DNA of 17,054 nucleotides, from NCBI GenBank assembly GCA_947169005.1, contig CAMVOG010000016.1:1-17054 (forward strand), given 5' to 3'. Both the position numbers and the translations under genes were made by a program. Each line of letters starts with the position of its first letter. Position 1 is the first letter of the stretch. The notes below the pieces were generated by a model. That model was not told the origin of the DNA. It saw only the letters and a program-made list of their open reading frames with translations, and searched no databases. The DNA comes from an uncultured Clostridia bacterium. GTDB lineage: Bacteria; Bacillota; Clostridia; Oscillospirales; Oscillospiraceae. Positions 14,144-17,054 of the stretch are shown piece by piece.

Positions 14144-14171
14144 TCGCCGCCCCGCAAATGCGGAGCGGCGA
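14144..14171 (-). terminator. Terminator of the stalk-domain protein gene
   Basis: A 13-bp stem (14144-14156 with 14159-14171) has one internal position that is U:G on the minus strand and a C:A mismatch on the plus strand. On the minus strand it is followed by TTTGCGTTTTG. It lies 67 bp beyond the stop codon at 14238. I see nothing else in 14172-14237. Confidence 0.7.
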
Positions 14172-14237
14172 AAAATATACGCGAAGAGGACTTGCGCACG
14201 CCAGATGCGGGAGCGTCACCGGGGGAGAGTGGTGGGC

Positions 14238-14921
14238 TCAGTGTAACACGCCATTGACAATACCGTAGTGCTGCTCGTACCAGTGGGTTCCTACCCATTC
14301 CAACTTGAGCTGTAACGCATAGTTGAGGGGGATGGATACGTGAGTCAATAGCATATCTCCAGTAAGATTAATGCTGTCATAGTATTTCCCGTCCAGATAG
14401 ATTTTAAGCTCAGTCCCTGCTGTATCGGTTCCATCAATATGGCCAATGTCGAATTCCAATGAGGCGTATTCACCGTTAGTGTTGAACAGGGCAAATCCAT
14501 CCCAACCCACGTTCAAATCCAACTGATGGGCATACTTCTTCCCCATAATCTCATAATAGTCCGTCTTGGAGATTTCGCAGTTGTTCGTCTGATACGGCGG
14601 GCAGAGGGTGAGCAGGTCGTTTTCAAGTCCCGGTACCTTGCCGACGTATACCGTCTTCGTGGCCCCGTCCCAGGTGACTTTTTTGCCCAGGGCTTCGCCG
14701 ACGGCGCGGACGGGGAGGTAGGTGGTGCCCTCATAGATAAAGGGCTCCACGACCTTGCCATTGGCGTCTTTGGGGGTGACGGGCACCCCGTCAACCACCA
14801 GGCTGATGCCGACGTAGCTGGCGGTGATCTCCTTGGTGTAGCTGCCGGCGGCGAAGGCCGCCGTGCCCAGGAGCAGCACGAGGCTGAGGACCAGGGCAAT
14901 GAGTTGTACGCGCTTTTTCAT
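14238..14921 (-). CDS. Secreted copper-amine-oxidase-N-type stalk domain protein with NPCBM-like C-terminus
   Basis: This is an exported protein, function unknown. Residues 1-25 form a signal peptide (MKKR, hydrophobic run, cleavage near AFAAG). Residues about 36-95 match the stalk domain named after copper amine oxidase N-termini (SLVVDGVPVTPKDANGKVVEPF, GTTYLPVRAVGEALGKKVTWD, TVYVG); it is a structural domain without catalysis. Residues about 100-215 (DLNVGWDGFALFNTNGEYASLEFDIGHID, ELKIYLDGKYYDSINL) look like an NPCBM-type carbohydrate-binding sandwich. Together they suggest a cell-surface glycan-binding protein. AAAGGAG lies 8 nt before the ATG. The part encoding the C-terminus is visibly poorer in GC than the part encoding the N-terminus. 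A terminator-like hairpin lies between this gene and any visible promoter. Confidence 0.85.
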   Translation of the reverse strand: MKKRVQLIALVLSLVLLLGTAAFAAGSYTKEITASYVGISLVVDGVPVTPKDANGKVVEPFIYEGTTYLPVRAVGEALGKKVTWDGATKTVYVGKVPGLENDLLTLCPPYQTNNCEISKTDYYEIMGKKYAHQLDLNVGWDGFALFNTNGEYASLEFDIGHIDGTDTAGTELKIYLDGKYYDSINLTGDMLLTHVSIPLNYALQLKLEWVGTHWYEQHYGIVNGVLH

Positions 14922-14990
14922 GGATCATGCTCCTTTCTATACTTCCGACCGGGCGGGGAGGGGAGGCCCCTCCGCCGCGCCGTGGCCGGA

Positions 14991-15029
14991 AACATAAAAA
15001 GCGGTGTTGAGCGCAAAACTCAACACCGC
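14991..15029 (-). terminator. Minus-strand terminator or attenuator upstream of the stalk-protein gene
   Basis: GCGGTGTTGAG (15001-15011) and its perfect complement (15019-15029) form an 11-bp stem followed on the minus strand by TTTTTATG, a textbook terminator. It lies 75 bp before the stalk-protein start. I see no promoter between it and that gene, which makes attenuation by read-through plausible. Confidence 0.75.
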
Positions 15030-15084
15030 CTGACGATCCATCAGAGCGCAACACAATATGGCACATCACCCGGCGTTTTCCCAC

Positions 15085-15113
15085 TTGAAAAAGAGGGGGC
15101 GGACGGGTATAAT
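15085..15113 (+). promoter_or_regulatory. Plus-strand promoter inside the inverted-repeat module
   Basis: TTGAAA (15085-15090), a 17-bp spacer and a perfect TATAAT (15108-15113). No protein gene follows on this strand; transcription from about 15120 would give only a short RNA. Confidence 0.6.
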
Positions 15114-15119
15114 GAGCTT

Positions 15120-15217
15120 ACGGTGCAGACAAGGTCTGTTGTGTTGAGTGGCTACTTCACTCAGCATAGGGGCATGGCGAGTTGCAGCTCGTCATGTCCT
15201 GCCGCTTTTTATGTTTC
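15120..15217 (+). ncRNA. Candidate small structured RNA
   Basis: Downstream of the promoter come three hairpins: CAGAC/GTCTG (15126-15138), TGAGTG/CACTCA (15145-15163) and a 13-bp stem (15169-15181 with 15188-15200), then a T-run at 15206-15210. The third stem has three G:U pairs and the second has one, all of which become A:C mismatches on the minus strand, which supports the plus strand as the RNA. It would be about 95 nt. I do not recognise the family. Confidence 0.5.
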
Positions 15218-15224
15218 TGTTCCT

Positions 15225-15253
15225 ATTGTAATTGCTCTGCGCCGAAAAAGCAA
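15225..15253 (-). promoter_or_regulatory. Possible minus-strand promoter at the edge of the module
   Basis: TTGCTT (15248-15253), 17 bp, TACAAT (15225-15230) on the minus strand. The start would fall near 15218, so that a transcript would begin with the right inverted-repeat arm and reach the left-end terminator. The -35 box is poor. Confidence 0.35.
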
Positions 15254-15305
15254 GATATTTTTGCTCGGTGTGCGATAAAAACTGCTTTCAATGTACACTG
15301 TTACA

Positions 15306-15337
15306 AACAAACGCGGCGCGGGGAATACCCGCGCCGC
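15306..15337 (-). terminator. Terminator of the hpf gene
   Basis: GCGGCGCGGG (15313-15322) and CCCGCGCCGC (15328-15337) form a perfect 10-bp stem. On the minus strand GTTTGTTTGT follows. It lies 15 bp past the hpf stop codon. Confidence 0.85.
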
Positions 15338-15351
15338 TCGTGTATCCTGTT

Positions 15352-15900
15352 TTACGCCTCGTCGGGGACGATGAGGCCGTAGCCGCCGTCCTTCCGCTTG
15401 TAGACGATGGAGATCAGATCCTCCTCGTCCTGATCTTTGAAAACGAAGAACTCGTGGTCCAGAAGATTCATCTGCAGGATGGCCTCCTCCGGGGACATGG
15501 GCTTGATGGAGAAGCGCTTGGTGCGGATGATCTTGAAGTCCGTCTCCTCCTCCTCGGGCGAGGCTTCCTCGACCACGGGGGCAAAATCCTTTTCCAGCGC
15601 GCCCTCGCGGATGCGCTTGGCCAGGCGGGTCTTGTTCTTGCGGACCTGCCGCTCGATGGAGGCCACGGCGGAGTCGATGGAGGCCAGCATATCGCTGGTG
15701 TTCTCACTGACGCGGAAGAACATGCCTCTGTTTTCAAGCGTCAGCTCCACGATGCAGCGGTGATTCTTCTGCACGGAAAAGGTGACGTAGGCGGTGGACT
15801 CGTCCCGGAAGAGGCGGTCCAGCTTGCCGATCTTCTTCTCCGCGTACTCCTTCACGCTGTCGCGGACGTTGACCTTTTTCTCGGTGTACACGAACTTCAT
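15352..15900 (-). CDS. hpf: Ribosome hibernation promoting factor, long form
   Basis: HPF binds the decoding region of the 30S subunit and pairs ribosomes into inactive 100S dimers during slow growth or stress. The N-terminal domain (about residues 1-100: MKFVYTEKKVNVRDSVKEYAEKK, YVTFSV, VELTLENRG, DMLASIDSAVASIERQVRKNK) is the RaiA/YfiA fold. A charged linker rich in Glu (about 108-120) leads to the C-terminal dimerisation domain (KRFSIKPMSPEEAILQMNLLDHEFFVFKD...GLIVP), which defines the long form. The length of 182 residues is normal. AAAGGAG lies 9 nt before the ATG. The leader contains a perfect hairpin GGAGGGG/CCCCTCC (15930-15947). It is monocistronic, with its own terminator. Confidence 0.96.
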   Translation of the reverse strand: MKFVYTEKKVNVRDSVKEYAEKKIGKLDRLFRDESTAYVTFSVQKNHRCIVELTLENRGMFFRVSENTSDMLASIDSAVASIERQVRKNKTRLAKRIREGALEKDFAPVVEEASPEEEETDFKIIRTKRFSIKPMSPEEAILQMNLLDHEFFVFKDQDEEDLISIVYKRKDGGYGLIVPDEA

Positions 15901-15929
15901 TTGCTTACGCTCCTTTCGCTGTGGGATCG

Positions 15930-15963
15930 GGAGGGGCGTTCCCCTCCGATTGATTTCAGTATA
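15930..15963 (-). promoter_or_regulatory. Likely hpf promoter -10 and leader hairpin
   Basis: A minus-strand -10-like TATACT lies at 15958-15963 without a convincing -35 box. Immediately downstream GGAGGGG (15930-15936) and CCCCTCC (15941-15947) form a 7-bp hairpin in the leader. Confidence 0.35.
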
Positions 15964-16013
15964 TCACAATCGGATGAAAAAATGAAGAGGAAGTGGAAAA
16001 GTTTTTGCATTTT

Positions 16014-16062
16014 TAATATCTTTTATCTCTTATCTCTTATCCCTTATCTTTTATCTTTTTCA
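16014..16062. repeat. Array of 7-bp repeats (NYTTATC type)
   Basis: Seven heptamers in exact register (TAATATC, TTTTATC, TCTTATC twice, CCTTATC, TTTTATC, TTTTTCA) run up to and into the stop codon of the fumarase gene (stop at 16060-16062). The unit length matches the clusters at 8826-8977 but the sequence differs. Confidence 0.8.
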
Positions 16063-16902
16063 TATCCTTCCTTCCGCGTGGCGGGTGACGTGGCAGCTCA
16101 TGTTCACCACGCATGGGAGGCCCGCGATGTGGGTGGGGCGGGGCTCGATGTTCACGGCCAGGGCCGTGTGGCTGCCGCCGAAGCCCTGGGCCCCGATGCC
16201 GAGGCGGTTGATCTTCTCCAGGGCACGCTGCTCCATGGCGGCGTAGTAGGGGTCCGGGTGCCGGGTGTCGATGGGCCGCAGCAGGGCTTCTTTGGCGGCC
16301 AGGGCCGCCTGCTCCAGCGTTCCTCCCAGGCCCACGCCCAAAATCACCGGGGGGCAGGGCCGGGCCCCGGCCTTCCGCACGGTCTCCACGAAGAAGTCCT
16401 CGATTTCCTCCTGGGTGGAGGAGGGCAGGAAGAGCCGCGCCGCGCTCATGTTCTCGCTGCCGAAGCCCTTGGGGGCCACGACGAGGCGCAGCCCGTCCCC
16501 GGCCACCAGGCGCAGATGCAGCACGGCGGGGGTGTTGTCCTCGGTATTCACCCGGCGCAGGGGGTCCGCCACCACGGACTTGCGCAGGCAGCCGTTCACA
16601 TAGCCCCGGCGCACGCCCTCATTCACCGCGTCCTCCAGCAGCCCGCCGGTGATGTGGACCTCCTGGCCCAGCTCGGCAAAGACCACCGCCATGCCCGTGT
16701 CCTGGCAGATGGGCAGGTCCGCCGAGGCGGCGTACTTGAAATTCTCCACGATATCCTCCAGGGCGCTGCGGGCCGCGTCGCAGCTCTCGCTCTCCGCCGC
16801 GCACTCCAGCAGGATGCCCAGCTCCGGCGGCAGGATGGTGTTCGCCCGGACGCAAAGCCGCTCCACCAGCGCGGCGATCTCTTCAAAGGTGATCTCTCTC
16901 AT
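16060..16902 (-). CDS. Class I fumarate hydratase / tartrate dehydratase alpha subunit
   Basis: This is the iron-sulphur half of a two-subunit hydratase that interconverts fumarate and malate (or acts on tartrate). The three cysteines that hold the 4Fe-4S cluster in class I enzymes are present: Cys66 in PICQDTG, Cys183 in ARPCPP and Cys270 in NMSCHVTRH. Other family features are GSEN (about 148-151), GVGLGG and GAQGFGG. The length of 280 residues is usual for the alpha subunit. AGGAGG lies 6 nt before the ATG. The beta subunit gene, normally directly downstream, is not there: the gene ends in a 7-bp repeat array and then hpf. A beta gene could lie upstream of the window or elsewhere. Fumarase and tartrate dehydratase cannot be separated from this subunit alone. 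Confidence 0.92.
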   Translation of the reverse strand: MREITFEEIAALVERLCVRANTILPPELGILLECAAESESCDAARSALEDIVENFKYAASADLPICQDTGMAVVFAELGQEVHITGGLLEDAVNEGVRRGYVNGCLRKSVVADPLRRVNTEDNTPAVLHLRLVAGDGLRLVVAPKGFGSENMSAARLFLPSSTQEEIEDFFVETVRKAGARPCPPVILGVGLGGTLEQAALAAKEALLRPIDTRHPDPYYAAMEQRALEKINRLGIGAQGFGGSHTALAVNIEPRPTHIAGLPCVVNMSCHVTRHAEGRI

Positions 16903-16948
16903 GTGGTACCTCCTCGGTAGGCATTAGGGCATCTCTAAAACTATTTCT

Positions 16949-16967
16949 CTGCCGCCGGAGGCGGCAA
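16949..16967. other. Hairpin upstream of the fumarase gene
   Basis: TGCCGCC and GGCGGCA are separated by GGA to give a perfect 7-bp stem about 50 bp before the fumarase start. It directly adjoins the 26-bp repeats. Its role is unknown. Confidence 0.45.
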
Positions 16968-17054
16968 TATCGCTGCGGCGCAGAGCGCGGCAATATCGTT
17001 GCGGCGTGAAACGGCGCAATATCGTATTTGCTCTCAGCAAATATCTCGCTGTAA
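16961..17054. repeat. 26-bp tandem repeat with CAATATCG core
   Basis: Units start at 16961, 16987 and 17013 (period 26), with a partial fourth copy reaching the window edge. The first two share GCGGCAATATCG and TGCGGCG; the third diverges after the core and contains a small stem TATTTGC/GCAAATA. No gene is visible in 16903-17054. Confidence 0.7.

Larger units (their letters stand above)
14989..15217. other. 229-bp non-coding module bounded by a perfect 16-bp inverted repeat
   Basis: GAAACATAAAAAGCGG at 14989-15004 is the exact reverse complement of the bases at 15202-15217. Inside are a minus-strand terminator at the left end, a plus-strand promoter in the middle and a plus-strand hairpin with T-run at the right end. 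No reading frame is credible. It may be a structured RNA, an attenuator leader of the stalk-protein gene or a small mobile element. Flanks show no obvious target duplication. Confidence 0.6.

Noticed and set aside
14989..15217. Firm call of a transposon-derived miniature element
   Set aside because: The terminal repeats are perfect, but no target-site duplication is visible in the flanks and the ends coincide with terminator T-runs, so an RNA explanation is at least as good.
15232..16920. Plus-strand open frame of 562 codons opposite hpf and the fumarase gene
   Set aside because: It runs through an AT-rich repeat array and two well-supported genes on the other strand, with no recognisable domain.

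Overview
The window looks like chromosome from a GC-rich member of the Clostridia, most likely an Oscillospiraceae-type gut anaerobe. The grounds are strong AAAGGAG/AGGAGG ribosome binding sites, sigma-A promoters (TTGACA-17-TATAAT type), lipoprotein solute-binding proteins with Clostridia-style lipoboxes, a long-form HPF, a TTG-initiated smpB, and GC-rich palindromic repeats of the kind common in that family. This is a judgement from sequence style; no database search was made.

Layout, left to right. (1) 112-5016, minus strand: a complete five-gene ABC importer of the peptide/nickel family (binding protein, two permeases, two ATPases) with translationally coupled permease and ATPase genes, ending in a terminator at 67-102. 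(2) 5017-5384: divergent promoter region; the importer promoter carries an inverted repeat around its -10 box. (3) 5385-8777, plus strand: a membrane-anchored G5/M23 peptidoglycan peptidase, then a trans-translation neighbourhood: smpB, a cyclophilin-type prolyl isomerase, a VapBC-like toxin-antitoxin pair and ssrA (tmRNA). The toxin-antitoxin pair sits between two perfect 21-bp copies of the 3' end of the isomerase gene, which looks like an insertion scar. (4) 8821-8977: three clusters of AT-rich 7-bp repeats in alternating orientation. (5) 9042-13510: a lipoprotein solute-binding protein preceded in its operon by two tandem cupin-like paralogues (all minus), divergent from a PucR/CdaR-type regulator (plus). 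No permease or ATPase accompanies this binding protein. (6) 13541-14133: an array of six 85-87 bp repeats built on a GC-rich palindrome, with a seventh half-copy inverted. (7) 14238-14921: a secreted stalk-domain protein. (8) 14989-15217: a non-coding module bounded by a perfect 16-bp inverted repeat, with promoters and terminators that suggest a structured RNA, an attenuator or a miniature mobile element. (9) 15352-16902, minus: hibernation factor HPF and a class I fumarase/tartrate dehydratase alpha subunit, with another 7-bp repeat array between them and a 26-bp repeat upstream of the fumarase gene.

How the parts relate. SmpB and tmRNA are the two dedicated components of ribosome rescue; HPF stores idle ribosomes; VapC-type toxins cut RNA needed for translation. 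The window is therefore rich in translation stress functions, but only smpB/ssrA are firmly linked. The most unusual candidates are the cupin pair/orphan binding protein/PucR locus, the repeat-bounded toxin-antitoxin insertion, and the 229-bp inverted-repeat module next to the stalk protein gene.
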